This document shows, piece by piece, positions 24,471 to 33,094 of a stretch of DNA of 47,115 nt. Source of the DNA: a virus; the IMG/VR virus record IMGVR_UViG_3300020473_000047, positions 1 to 47,115 of that record; one strand, given 5' to 3'. The position numbers were made by a program, and so were the translations under genes. The notes under the pieces were generated by a model. It did no database searches and had not been told where the DNA came from. It saw only the letters and a program-made list of their open reading frames with translations. The first letter of the stretch is position 1; each line of letters begins with the position of its first letter.

Positions 24471-25739
24471 ATGTCTAGAATTAGAGCTAACCAAATTACT
24501 AATAAAGGTGCAAACGGTGCTCCTAATTTTCCTAATGGATTAACTGTTACTGGTATTGTAACTGCTACAGTATCAAATTCAACAATTGGTACTCTTGCTG
24601 TAACGGGTAATGCAACCATTGACGGTAACTTGGGTGTTGGTGGAACCATAACTTATGAAGATGTAGCACGGGTAGATGCGACAGGAATAAGTACTTTTAG
24701 AGAAGGTTTTAAAGTTGGTCCTCTTTCTGGTATAGGATTAACTGCCTATAAAGATGGAAGTATAAGAACAAGTGGAATTGTAACTGCAACAAGTTTTAGT
24801 GGTAGTGGTGCAAACCTAACTGCATTAAATGCAAATAATATTTCTGCTGGTATTGTAACTGCTGCTAGATTGGGTGGTGGTACAGCAGCCAATACTAAGT
24901 ATCTAAGAGGTGATGGAATATGGGATACGGTGACTGGTACTACAATAAACAATAATGCAGATAATAGATTAATAACTGGATCTGGAACCGCAAACACATT
25001 AGAAGGTGAGGCAAATCTTACTTGGAATGCTCAAACCTTACTTGTTAAAAGTGGTGGCGATACATATACAAGAATTACTGGTGATAGAGGTAATTCAGAT
25101 AATTTAACCATCGGAAGTATTGAATTTGCAAACGACAATGGTAGTAATGGTGTAATTGCTGAAATAAAGGCAATAACTGGTGACAGTGGTACTCAAAATA
25201 CCAAAGGTCAAATTGTTTTTCGTACAGATAATGGTTCTGCTATAGCAGAAAGACTCCGCATCACATCTGATGGATATGTAACAAAACCAAATCATCCAGC
25301 TTTCAAGGCTGGAAGAAGTACTGATTATACTTGTAATGCTGGAGATGCAATCATCTTTAATGACCTTACTGCTTCTGCTGGTCATTTCAATACAGGTAAT
25401 CATTATAATACTAGTAATGGAAAATTTACAGCACCAGTAACTGGAATTTACTTTTTCTATACTTTGGTTATCTATCGGAGCATTTCTGATAATTCAGATC
25501 AAACAGACTGTTTCGATCTTTATAGAGACCGTTCGGGGAGTAGTGATCATATAGCTTTCTCATCCAGAAGAGCAAAATATAGGGACAATTATACTGGTAC
25601 TGCTGCATACTATACTGATCATTCTACTGGTCTAGTTCCTCTAACTGCAGGTGATGAGTTATATGTGAAAAATAAAAGACAACAACAGGTACATGGTAAT
25701 ACTAGATATAGTTATTACTGTGTTCATTTAATAGGATAA
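24471..25739 (+). CDS. modular tail-fibre protein with C1q-like tip
   Basis: A 422-residue fibre. The 59-residue module lies at 48-106, followed by TTINNNADNRLITGSGTANT, shared nearly base for base with the fibre at 18589. The shaft ends with RLRITSDGYV. The C-terminal ~140 residues form a recognisable C1q domain (SNGKFTAPVTGIYFFYT ... LTAGDELYVKNK ... YYCVHLIG), a trimeric adhesion fold. Likely role is host lipopolysaccharide or surface-protein recognition. Confidence 0.82.
   Translation: MSRIRANQITNKGANGAPNFPNGLTVTGIVTATVSNSTIGTLAVTGNATIDGNLGVGGTITYEDVARVDATGISTFREGFKVGPLSGIGLTAYKDGSIRTSGIVTATSFSGSGANLTALNANNISAGIVTAARLGGGTAANTKYLRGDGIWDTVTGTTINNNADNRLITGSGTANTLEGEANLTWNAQTLLVKSGGDTYTRITGDRGNSDNLTIGSIEFANDNGSNGVIAEIKAITGDSGTQNTKGQIVFRTDNGSAIAERLRITSDGYVTKPNHPAFKAGRSTDYTCNAGDAIIFNDLTASAGHFNTGNHYNTSNGKFTAPVTGIYFFYTLVIYRSISDNSDQTDCFDLYRDRSGSSDHIAFSSRRAKYRDNYTGTAAYYTDHSTGLVPLTAGDELYVKNKRQQQVHGNTRYSYYCVHLIG
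24612..24788 (+). repeat. fibre module copy 4 (177 nt)
   Basis: In-frame 59-codon block beginning ATIDGNLGVGGT. Confidence 0.9.
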
Positions 25740-25743
25740 AAAT

Positions 25744-27105
25744 ATGGGATATATTGGTCAAAAACCAGCGACTGGAGAGAATAATAGTTTTAAGATATTA
25801 GATGATATTTCATCTTATACCTTAACTTTTAATCCAGCTAATGTTGATCTAACTGCTGATACATTAACTCATAATGACCATAGGTTTGTACAAGGACAGA
25901 GAGTAAAATATGGTAATGGGGGTGGTTCAGACCTTGGAGGTCTTACTAATAATAGTTTTTATTATGTTATTAAGAACGATAAGAATAGTATAAAACTTGC
26001 TACCAATGCTTCTAATGCTGCTGCTGGAACAGCAATTAATATAACTGGTAGAGGATCTGGAACTGCTCATACATTAAATATTGCATTTGATGGTATTAAT
26101 ACAAAATTTGTAGCATCTTATGATGATGGTACAAAGGCACAGATGACAAGATCTGCTCAGTTGATGGTGTCAATCAACGGAGTAATCCAAAGACCTCATG
26201 ATACTGCAACACCAGCAAATGGATATGGATATGATATAGAATCTATTATTGTATTTGCAACTGCACCATCATCATCTGATGTATTTTTTGGTAATCTTGT
26301 AGCGAATAATTTTCCAACATTTGATATATCAGATAATAAGGTTGATAATTTTACTGGTGATGGAAGTACAACAGCATTTACATTATCAAAAGCAGCACTT
26401 AATAATGAAAATCTATTAGTTACAATAGATGGTGTTGTACAATATCCATCTGATGGGCAGAATACGAGAGCATATGGTGTTACTGGTACTAATTCAGCAA
26501 CAATAACATTTACATCTGCACCTGGTAATGGATCTATAATTCAAGTAAGACATATTGGATTTGCTGGTTCTACTACTTCTGGTGTTACTGGATTTTATGG
26601 AAGAACTGGTAATGTATCATTAAAATCTACGGATAATATTGTTGTTGGAGATGTTACTTCTTCTGGTACTATAATTGGTAACGTTAGAGGTACAGTAACA
26701 GGTACGGCACAGATTGGTATTCAATCAGGTGGTACTTCTATCGGTCTTGGTGTTACCCAACTTAATTTTGTTGGAGCAGGTAATACATTACAATTAAATG
26801 GTAGTGGAACAACTGTTGATATTAGTATTGCTGGTGGAGGTGGTGCAAGTACTTGGACTACATCTATAACAGGTATTCAAACAGCATCTACAATTGTTGG
26901 TGTTGGAACTACAAGTACTGATGATGCAGATCTTCAAGGAGTTGGTAATACTGCAAAAGGACTTTATATAAGTAATGGTATGGTAATTGTTGATAATGAA
27001 TTAAATGGTAGTCATTATATTGGAACAAATTTTAATGGTTTAATGGCAGGACCAGTAACAATCAATGGTGTTCTAAGTGTGGATGGTAACTATGTTGTTG
27101 TCTAA
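25744..27105 (+). CDS. virion structural protein, MGYIGQKPA type
   Basis: A 453-residue Gly/Ser/Thr-rich protein opening MGYIGQKPATGENNSF. Two similar beta domains follow (LMVSINGVIQRP near 145 and LLVTIDGVVQYP near 222), each with an AFTLSKAAL- or FVASYD-type lead-in, a pair common in marine myovirus structural proteins. It ends GLMAGPVTINGVLSVDGNYVVV-like, parallel to the protein at 32171. No enzyme motif. It probably forms part of the baseplate-proximal fibre or a whisker-like element. A terminator-like element follows. Confidence 0.75.
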   Translation: MGYIGQKPATGENNSFKILDDISSYTLTFNPANVDLTADTLTHNDHRFVQGQRVKYGNGGGSDLGGLTNNSFYYVIKNDKNSIKLATNASNAAAGTAINITGRGSGTAHTLNIAFDGINTKFVASYDDGTKAQMTRSAQLMVSINGVIQRPHDTATPANGYGYDIESIIVFATAPSSSDVFFGNLVANNFPTFDISDNKVDNFTGDGSTTAFTLSKAALNNENLLVTIDGVVQYPSDGQNTRAYGVTGTNSATITFTSAPGNGSIIQVRHIGFAGSTTSGVTGFYGRTGNVSLKSTDNIVVGDVTSSGTIIGNVRGTVTGTAQIGIQSGGTSIGLGVTQLNFVGAGNTLQLNGSGTTVDISIAGGGGASTWTTSITGIQTASTIVGVGTTSTDDADLQGVGNTAKGLYISNGMVIVDNELNGSHYIGTNFNGLMAGPVTINGVLSVDGNYVVV

Positions 27106-27112
27106 ACCAAAA

Positions 27113-27177
27113 TCGAACTTTTTTCCCAAAATATCGGGCAAAAAAATCGGGGTATTTTTTTCGTCTGTAGGGTTTTT
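27113..27177 (+). terminator. terminator-like element, degenerate copy
   Basis: About 60 bases align with the terminator at 42947-42980 (shared ATCGGGGTATTTTTTT, then GTCTGTA). Here the left arm reads TATCGGGC instead of TATCCCGAT, so the long stem cannot form. A weaker TTTTTTCCC/GGGcAAAAAA stem is possible. Efficiency uncertain. Confidence 0.5.
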
Positions 27178-27185
27178 AATAAATA
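27178..27185 (+). promoter_or_regulatory. late promoter-like AATAAATA
   Basis: AATAAATA followed by ATCAAAAAG, 13 bases before the next fibre ATG. Confidence 0.55.
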
Positions 27186-27198
27186 ATCAAAAAGCATA

Positions 27199-27666
27199 AT
27201 GGCATCTGAGATTAGAGTAAATTCAATAACTAACAGATCTGGGTTAACTACGACAACTTGGAATGATCAAGGTCTTGATGTTGTTGGTGTTGCTACTGCA
27301 TTTAATTTTAAGACAGGTACTACTAATGTTCATAATGTAGGTGTAGAAGCTGCAGGTATAAACGTTCTTGGTGCTGATACTCCTATAGGTACTGGTGCAA
27401 CAATATATGATGATGGTGGAGCAAGATTTAGTGGTATTGTAACTGCTACAAGTTTTGTTGGTAGTGGTGCAAATCTAACTGGATTATCAAGTGCAGAAAT
27501 GTATGGTTTTACTGGTATTGGTAGTCATTTAGAAGTGAGAACTACGAATTCAGGTGCTGATAATATAACTAATGCCCAGTATGTTGCATTTGAGCAAGTA
27601 ATGTTTGCTGCATCTGGTATTAGTTGGAGTATAAATAATGATGGGAATCTAATAGCAACTATTTAA
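27199..27666 (+). CDS. short modular fibre protein
   Basis: A 155-residue protein opening MASEIRVNSITNRSG, a start used by many cyanophage fibre genes. Residues about 35-90 (FNFKTGTTNVHNVGVEAAGI...IYDDGGARFSGIVTAT) are nearly identical to the fibre at 21195, also at nucleotide level. The end (ISWSINNDGNLIATI) is the common phage shaft motif. There is no tip domain. It is followed after four bases by a gene with a carbohydrate-binding-type N-terminus, which may supply the tip. Confidence 0.72.
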   Translation: MASEIRVNSITNRSGLTTTTWNDQGLDVVGVATAFNFKTGTTNVHNVGVEAAGINVLGADTPIGTGATIYDDGGARFSGIVTATSFVGSGANLTGLSSAEMYGFTGIGSHLEVRTTNSGADNITNAQYVAFEQVMFAASGISWSINNDGNLIATI

Positions 27667-27670
27667 TAAT

Positions 27671-28534
27671 ATGGCAACTATTGATCTAGGAAAAATTAAA
27701 ATGGTGTGGCGAGGAACCTATGCAGGAGGAACTGCATATGTTCCAGACGATGTTGTTGAGTATACAGATACTGGAATAACATCTACCTATATTTGTACAA
27801 CTGCATCAACAGGTAATGCTCCTTCATCTGGAGGAACAGCACATGGCTCTTGGGCATACATGGCAAAAGGTGCTGCTGGAACACCAACAACAACAAGAGG
27901 AGATATAATTTATAGGGGTGCATCTGCTGATCAAAGATTAGCAAAAGGATCATCAGGTCAAGTATTGACGATGGGTGCTAATGACCCTGCATGGGCTGCT
28001 GGTTTTGCAGGTACTCATTATCTTGCATATAATAATAAACATCGACATGGCACTGAAGTACAAGTAAATGGTTCTCAACATGCTGGTGGAAATGCTGATG
28101 GCAATAGAGATTGTATTGTAATAAACAATGGAAATTACCACACAATTACTCCAGCACATGCTGATGATATTATTGTAATGTATGTACAGACACAAGTATA
28201 CTCCAACTGGAATACTACTGGAAGTTATTGGGGATTAGGTATGATGCATTCAACTGCTACAAACTTTGGTGCTAACAGAAATATCTTTTACCAGGTAGGA
28301 CAACATGCTTGGGGTAATGGAGACTCATCAAATGGAGACCATTATGAGGTATGTTCGATTAATCAACAATGGGATGTAAGTGATCTATCAATGACTGTTG
28401 GTACTACATACTATTTGAGGGGAATAGCTCAAGTCCATTCAACCAATAAAACTGTAGAATTTAACAACGGTTCTGGAACATCTAATAATTCTGGATATTA
28501 TAGTTGGATTAGACACTACAAGAGGAACGCATAG
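27671..28534 (+). CDS. fibre tip protein with CBM-like N-terminus
   Basis: A 287-residue protein. The first 60 residues (MVWRGTYAGGTAYVPDDVVE then YICTTAST) follow the W-x-G-x-Y...Y-x-x-D-V-V pattern of small carbohydrate-binding modules (CBM5/12 type) found on phage fibres. A Gly-rich linker (KGSSGQVLTMGANDPAW) leads to a beta-rich His/Asn/Trp-rich C-terminal domain with a C1q-like end. It probably works with the short fibre before it and the adaptor gene after it. Virion location is inferred. Confidence 0.65.
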   Translation: MATIDLGKIKMVWRGTYAGGTAYVPDDVVEYTDTGITSTYICTTASTGNAPSSGGTAHGSWAYMAKGAAGTPTTTRGDIIYRGASADQRLAKGSSGQVLTMGANDPAWAAGFAGTHYLAYNNKHRHGTEVQVNGSQHAGGNADGNRDCIVINNGNYHTITPAHADDIIVMYVQTQVYSNWNTTGSYWGLGMMHSTATNFGANRNIFYQVGQHAWGNGDSSNGDHYEVCSINQQWDVSDLSMTVGTTYYLRGIAQVHSTNKTVEFNNGSGTSNNSGYYSWIRHYKRNA

Positions 28535-28536
28535 TC

Positions 28537-28914
28537 ATGAAAAGAACAATAAAAATACTGGAAACAATTTATTCTTTAAAACCAGAATATACAGGTTCAA
28601 ATGGTTTTCCTATTATAGTTTATACAGAAGATAATGATCCTGATTCATCAGGAACTACAATTGATTGGGGTGGTGCTTCACCTATCAGTAATTCTGATAT
28701 AAAAGCAGAGCAAACTAGATTACAAAATCTTGAAAATAATTGCTATCATTCAAGAAGAGTTGGAACAGCAACAACATCTGGATATATTCCAATATCAGAC
28801 CAATTAGATCAACTTTATCGTGATGTAAATGCTGGTAAGTTTGGAAATGATGCTAAAACAGGAGAGTGGTTTGTTGGAATTTCAAGTGTAAAAACTAAGT
28901 TTCCTAAATCTTAA
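28537..28914 (+). CDS. small fibre-associated protein, DQLDxLY type
   Basis: A 125-residue protein with the C-terminal signature ISDQLDQLYRDVNAGKF ... WFVGISSVKTKFPKS. The same signature ends the genes at 34727 and 39154, and all three lie directly after or between fibre genes. The N-terminal half differs between family members. A fibre chaperone or adaptor role is inferred from position. The motif itself is known only as a recurring marine-phage feature. Confidence 0.65.
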   Translation: MKRTIKILETIYSLKPEYTGSNGFPIIVYTEDNDPDSSGTTIDWGGASPISNSDIKAEQTRLQNLENNCYHSRRVGTATTSGYIPISDQLDQLYRDVNAGKFGNDAKTGEWFVGISSVKTKFPKS

Positions 28915-28935
28915 TGGCTGCTGAAATTAGAGTCT

Positions 28936-29091
28936 ATGGCTGATTACAAATTTTTTAAAAACATTCCAGGTACAGAAAATGTAGGAGTTATTTGGAAAGG
29001 AAAAAAATGGATTCCAATGAATTCGGAAAATTCAGATTATCAAGAATACTTGGAGTGGGCAAAGACTAATACTACCGATCCTGCAGACTAA
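28936..29091 (+). CDS. tiny fibre-associated protein
   Basis: A 51-residue protein ending WIPMNSENSDYQEYLEWAK plus a Thr/Pro/Asp tail. The pattern IP-x(5)-N-x-DYQ-x-YL-x-W is common in small proteins encoded with phage tail fibres. Just before it, at 28914, a nine-codon frame reads MAAEIRVYG, like the start of a fibre gene (MASEIRVNS), suggesting a deletion joined a lost fibre's start to this adaptor. Confidence 0.6.
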   Translation: MADYKFFKNIPGTENVGVIWKGKKWIPMNSENSDYQEYLEWAKTNTTDPAD

Positions 29092-29104
29092 ATGATTAAA
29101 AAAA

Positions 29105-30703
29105 ATGGCCAGTAATTTAAGAGTCGATACTATTTTACCATCACAAGGAACTACTCTTGGGATAGGAACTGCTGGCGGCACCATAAATTTTTTAGGTAAT
29201 TCTAATTTAACTACTAGTGGTGATGTAACTATTGGTGGTAACTTAGGTGTTGGTGGTACGATTACTTATGAGGATGTTGCTAGAATAGATGCAACTGGTA
29301 TTAGTACATTTAGAGAAGGATTTGGTGTAGGACCACTCACTGGTATTGCACTGACGGCATATAAAGACGGAAGTATAAGAACAAGTGGTATTATAACTGC
29401 TACAAGTTACTATGGTTCTGGTGCAAACTTAACTGGTATTGATGCCACTGCAATTCAGACAGGTAATACTGTTGTTCAAACTAATACCTCTAGAATTGAT
29501 GCTAAGATTGCTAATGTAGGTATTCTTACATTAACTTCATCTGGAATAGATGTTACTGGTGTTGTAACTGCTACTACCTTTAAAGGAGCATTCTCTGGTG
29601 ATGGATCAGCACTGACAGGTGTTGGTGTTGGAACTGCTGATAGTATTAATACTAGTGGTATTATAACTGCGACTGCATTTATCCCATCAGTAGGAAACTT
29701 AGGTGGTAGAAATCTCTTGATAAATGGAGATTGTCAAATCAATCAGAGGCATGGAGTAGGTGGAAATGTAACAGGGTTAACGAATGGTGCTGGTGAATTT
29801 GGTGCTGATAGATGGGAGTTAAAGATTACCAATCCATCGGGAGGAACCTGGGCTTTTAACCATACTGATACTTCTTATGAGCCAGGTGGATTTAGAAGAA
29901 GCATTCAATGTGCTTTGACTGGAACAGCACAAGCGACTCCTCATGCGGATACATTCATTTATATAAGGCAGAAAATAGAAGCTAGAAATGTTGTTCGTTT
30001 AGCTTACGGTAATGCTGCTAAGAAATCAGTTACTTTAAGTTTTTGGATGAACTGTAACGTTGCAGGAAATGGGCAAGTAAACCTTATCCACGGAGATGCG
30101 AACGAATGGGTTAGTGGTGTTTACACATATTCCAATGCAGGTTCTTGGCAAAAGCAAACTATTACTTTCCCTGGAAGTGATAGTGAAATAAACAACGATA
30201 ATGGACTTGGTTTTTGGGTTGAGTTTGTAATTGTTGCTGGGGCTAATGCAAAGACTGGAGCTGTAAGAACAACTTGGACAACAACTTCTACAGGAGATAG
30301 AGGAGCTGGTCAAACAATGAATATTGGTGCAACCGTTGGTCATAAATGTGCGTTTACAGGCATTCAACTTGAAGAGGGCTCAGTAGCTACACCGTATGAG
30401 CACCATAGTTATGGTGAGGAATTAGCTAGATGTCAGAGGTATTATGAAGGGATGTATATGAACGCTGGTACAGCTATGTTTCAAGGTTCTTCAAGTATAA
30501 ATGGTAAAACTGAGAACGTAATTTTTGCTGTTGAAAAAAGAGCACAAGCTACTTGGTCTTTAGAAGGTAATTCTTCATGGACTGGAACTACTCCTAATGT
30601 TTTTACGTCTAAAAATTCTGCTTTATTTCATCACGGAAGTACAGAATTTAGCTTGGGTGATAGTTCTCAAGACTTATGTGGTTCATTTAGTGCGGAGATT
30701 TAA
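29105..30703 (+). CDS. modular tail-fibre protein with NG...QRYY-type tip domain
   Basis: A 532-residue fibre opening MASNLRVDTILPSQGTT. The 59-residue module lies at 41-99, then further shaft motifs (GTADSINTSGIITATAF), and from about 200 the distal domain GGRNLLINGDCQINQR ... YEHHSYGEELARCQRYYEG. It is a relative of the tip domains at 23050, 30707 and 40117, with its own loops, and ends CGSFSAEI. Likely receptor-binding trimer. The gene has no clear late promoter of its own, so it may be read through from 27178. Confidence 0.8.
   Translation: MASNLRVDTILPSQGTTLGIGTAGGTINFLGNSNLTTSGDVTIGGNLGVGGTITYEDVARIDATGISTFREGFGVGPLTGIALTAYKDGSIRTSGIITATSYYGSGANLTGIDATAIQTGNTVVQTNTSRIDAKIANVGILTLTSSGIDVTGVVTATTFKGAFSGDGSALTGVGVGTADSINTSGIITATAFIPSVGNLGGRNLLINGDCQINQRHGVGGNVTGLTNGAGEFGADRWELKITNPSGGTWAFNHTDTSYEPGGFRRSIQCALTGTAQATPHADTFIYIRQKIEARNVVRLAYGNAAKKSVTLSFWMNCNVAGNGQVNLIHGDANEWVSGVYTYSNAGSWQKQTITFPGSDSEINNDNGLGFWVEFVIVAGANAKTGAVRTTWTTTSTGDRGAGQTMNIGATVGHKCAFTGIQLEEGSVATPYEHHSYGEELARCQRYYEGMYMNAGTAMFQGSSSINGKTENVIFAVEKRAQATWSLEGNSSWTGTTPNVFTSKNSALFHHGSTEFSLGDSSQDLCGSFSAEI
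29225..29401 (+). repeat. fibre module copy 5 (177 nt)
   Basis: In-frame 59-codon block beginning VTIGGNLGVGGT. Confidence 0.9.
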
Positions 30704-30706
30704 CTA

Positions 30707-32137
30707 ATGGGAATCCAGATAAACGGAACAAATGATACCATTACAACCAATGATGGTACTATAAGTATAGATGGTAGTACTACTTTAACGGGTTCGTTAA
30801 CTGGTACTACTGGTACTTTTAGTGGAGATGTTGGTGTCGCTGGTACATTAACCAGTGAAGATAAGACTAATATAGATTCGGTTGGATTAATAACTGCAAG
30901 AACTGGAATTAAAGTTGGACCTATTACAGGTGTAGCAGCAACTCATTATGCAGATGGAAGCATAAGAACAACAGGTATTGTAACTGCAACAACTTTTGTG
31001 GGTAACTTGACTGGTAATCCAACTGGTAGTGGTGCAAACTTAACCAGTATACCTGCAGGTCAATTAACTGGTGCATTACCAGCTATTAGTGGTGCAAGTT
31101 TAACTGGTATTAATACTGCATTTGGTAACTCAAGTGTTAATACTACTGGTATTATAACTGCAACGGCATTTATTCCATCAACAGGACAATTAAGCCATCG
31201 AAATTTGATAATTAATGGAGCCATGTCAGTGGCCCAACGTGGGACCGCTGAAGTTACTGCTGCAAATGATACAAATACCTATAGAGCAGATAGGTTTAAA
31301 TTCGCTGAAAATACTTCTGGTTCTGTCGGTATGAGTATTCAAGATGGTACTGGTGAATTTTCAAAATGTGTTAAAGTACGTGTTCTCTCAACCGACACAA
31401 GTGTCGGTAGCAATGACCGTGCCTCTATACAAACTATTATTGAAGACCTTGATGTTAAACATTTACAGTGGGGAACAGCAAATGCTAAAACAGTAACATT
31501 AAGTTTCTGGGTAAAAAGTAATGTAGCAGGACAAACTTTCTGTCTTAATGTATATAATTCAGGTACAAATAATAGAACTTATATTGCAGAATATACATTA
31601 CCAGGTGGGACTGCAAATACCTGGCAGAAAAAAACATTAACTATCCCTGGAGATACAACAGGTACATGGGGGCATATTGGTGTTAGATGGGTATTAATGG
31701 GTGGTTCTGATAAAGTAGGTAGTCTAGGTTGGCAAGCTTGGAGTGGTAGTGGTGGATTAGAAATGCAAACAAGTAATCAATATAATTGGATGGGTGATAG
31801 TAATGATTTTCATTTAACAGGCGTTCAGTTAGAAGTTGGCTCAGTAGCCACACCATTTGAGCACCGCAGCTATGGAGAAGAACTTAGTCGTTGCCAACGT
31901 TATTATCAAGTAGGTTCTAGCATCGGTGCTGGTTACGGAAGTGCGAATGGCTATGCTAGAGCAGGTTCCACATTTGCAACGCAAATGAGAACAACACCAA
32001 CATTCACCGCAACTAACACAGGTAGTGGTTCTATTATCGCTACTGGTAGGAGTAATACTGGTTTTTATGTAACTTATGGTAGTTTAGGTGGAACTAGTGC
32101 AGGAATTTTTAATTTTACAGCAGAATCGGAACTTTAA
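30707..32137 (+). CDS. modular tail-fibre protein with NG...QRYY-type tip domain
   Basis: A 476-residue fibre (MGIQINGTNDTITTNDGT). It carries a divergent module (GVAGTLTSEDKTNIDSVGLI ... DGSIRTTGIVTA), a linker GQLTGALPAISGASLTG shared with 37554 and 38444, and a join FGNSSVNTTGIITATAFIP close to that in 23050. The distal domain runs from HRNLIINGAMSVAQRG to EHRSYGEELSRCQRYYQ. Its DNA start (GGAGCCATG...GTGGCCCAACG) is more GC-rich than the shaft, as is that of 40117, suggesting the tip moved as a cassette. Confidence 0.8.
   Translation: MGIQINGTNDTITTNDGTISIDGSTTLTGSLTGTTGTFSGDVGVAGTLTSEDKTNIDSVGLITARTGIKVGPITGVAATHYADGSIRTTGIVTATTFVGNLTGNPTGSGANLTSIPAGQLTGALPAISGASLTGINTAFGNSSVNTTGIITATAFIPSTGQLSHRNLIINGAMSVAQRGTAEVTAANDTNTYRADRFKFAENTSGSVGMSIQDGTGEFSKCVKVRVLSTDTSVGSNDRASIQTIIEDLDVKHLQWGTANAKTVTLSFWVKSNVAGQTFCLNVYNSGTNNRTYIAEYTLPGGTANTWQKKTLTIPGDTTGTWGHIGVRWVLMGGSDKVGSLGWQAWSGSGGLEMQTSNQYNWMGDSNDFHLTGVQLEVGSVATPFEHRSYGEELSRCQRYYQVGSSIGAGYGSANGYARAGSTFATQMRTTPTFTATNTGSGSIIATGRSNTGFYVTYGSLGGTSAGIFNFTAESEL
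30827..30988 (+). repeat. fibre module, divergent copy
   Basis: A diverged, slightly shorter version of the 177-nt block. It keeps GVAGTLTSEDKTNIDS in place of GVAGTxTYEDVARVDA and ends DGSIRTTGIVTA. Confidence 0.7.
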
Positions 32138-32145
32138 TCATGAGA

Positions 32146-32153
32146 TATAAATA
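32146..32153 (+). promoter_or_regulatory. T4-type late promoter TATAAATA
   Basis: A perfect TATAAATA followed by ACTAAAAAAGTAAT, 17 bases before the next ATG. Same leader as before other fibre genes. Confidence 0.7.
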
Positions 32154-32170
32154 ACTAAAAAAGTAATAAT

Positions 32171-33073
32171 ATGCCTTATCTTGGTCGAGAACTTACTTCT
32201 GGGACTTATTTAAAACTTGATTCTATTCAGTCTCAGTTTAATGGTTCTTTAACTACATTTAATTTAAAGTCTGGTGGATCGGATTTTTATCCTGGTTCAT
32301 CATATTCCCTTATGGTATCTCTTGCTGGTATTGTGCAAGAGGCAGAATCTGCATATGAAATTAATAATAATCAAATAATATTCCAAGCACCACCAGCAAG
32401 TACAGATGATTGTTTTATAATTGTTTTGGGTCTTGCATTAGGTATTGGTGTGCCTGGTGATGGAACTGTTGGACTTGCACAATTAAATGAAACTGCTAAA
32501 CTTGATGTTCGTAAGAATAGTACATTAGTTGGTAGTGGTGTAACTGAAATAGATTTTAAAGGTACTGGTATATCAACAACACAATATAATACTACTGCTG
32601 GTATTGCTACAATATATGTTGATCAAGGTTCAAGTTTAGGTGTTACTACTTCAATTGGATTAGGTGCTGGTACAACTATATCAACTGGTAATTTACAAAC
32701 AATAAATTTTGCAGGACCAGGTGTTAGTACTGGATATTATAATTCTGGTGTTGGTATTGCTACTATTTTCTTTGAAGGTGGTGGTGGATCAGTAGGTGCT
32801 GCTGGAACTTGGAAGTCTGATTCAGTTGGTGTTGCTACAAGTAAAGTTGTTGGTGTTGGAACAGCACAAGCAGTTGGTACAGCAAATTCAGAAGGTGCAT
32901 TACAAGCATACGGTAATGTTGCGATTGTTGATGGAGTTTTAGCAACCGATCAAGTATTAGATACAAATGTTTTTGTACCAACAGGTCGAAATGGATTATT
33001 AGTTGGACCTGTTACAGTAGGTGTAGGAATTACACTTGATGTTGCTACAGGATCCACCCTAGTGGTAGTCTAA
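32171..33073 (+). CDS. virion structural protein, MPYLGRELTSG type
   Basis: A 300-residue Gly/Thr/Val-rich protein opening MPYLGRELTSGTYLKLDSIQ, a typical N-terminus of cyanophage structural proteins. One LMVSLAGIVQEAESAYEI domain is followed by a repeat-rich beta region (STLVGSGVTEIDFKGTGIS, NLQTINFAGPGVS). The C-terminus (GLLVGPVTVGVGITLDV, then LVVV) parallels that of 25744, so the two are probably paralogues with different N-terminal domains. No enzymatic motif. Confidence 0.72.
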   Translation: MPYLGRELTSGTYLKLDSIQSQFNGSLTTFNLKSGGSDFYPGSSYSLMVSLAGIVQEAESAYEINNNQIIFQAPPASTDDCFIIVLGLALGIGVPGDGTVGLAQLNETAKLDVRKNSTLVGSGVTEIDFKGTGISTTQYNTTAGIATIYVDQGSSLGVTTSIGLGAGTTISTGNLQTINFAGPGVSTGYYNSGVGIATIFFEGGGGSVGAAGTWKSDSVGVATSKVVGVGTAQAVGTANSEGALQAYGNVAIVDGVLATDQVLDTNVFVPTGRNGLLVGPVTVGVGITLDVATGSTLVVV

Positions 33074-33076
33074 ATA
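33070..33076 (+). promoter_or_regulatory. late promoter-like CTAAATA
   Basis: CTAAATA overlaps the preceding stop, 18 bases before the Gly-rich fibre gene. A weaker match to the late consensus, seen also at 37527, 43534 and 44791. Confidence 0.4.
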
Positions 33077-33094
33077 CAAGAAAAGATTATATAA

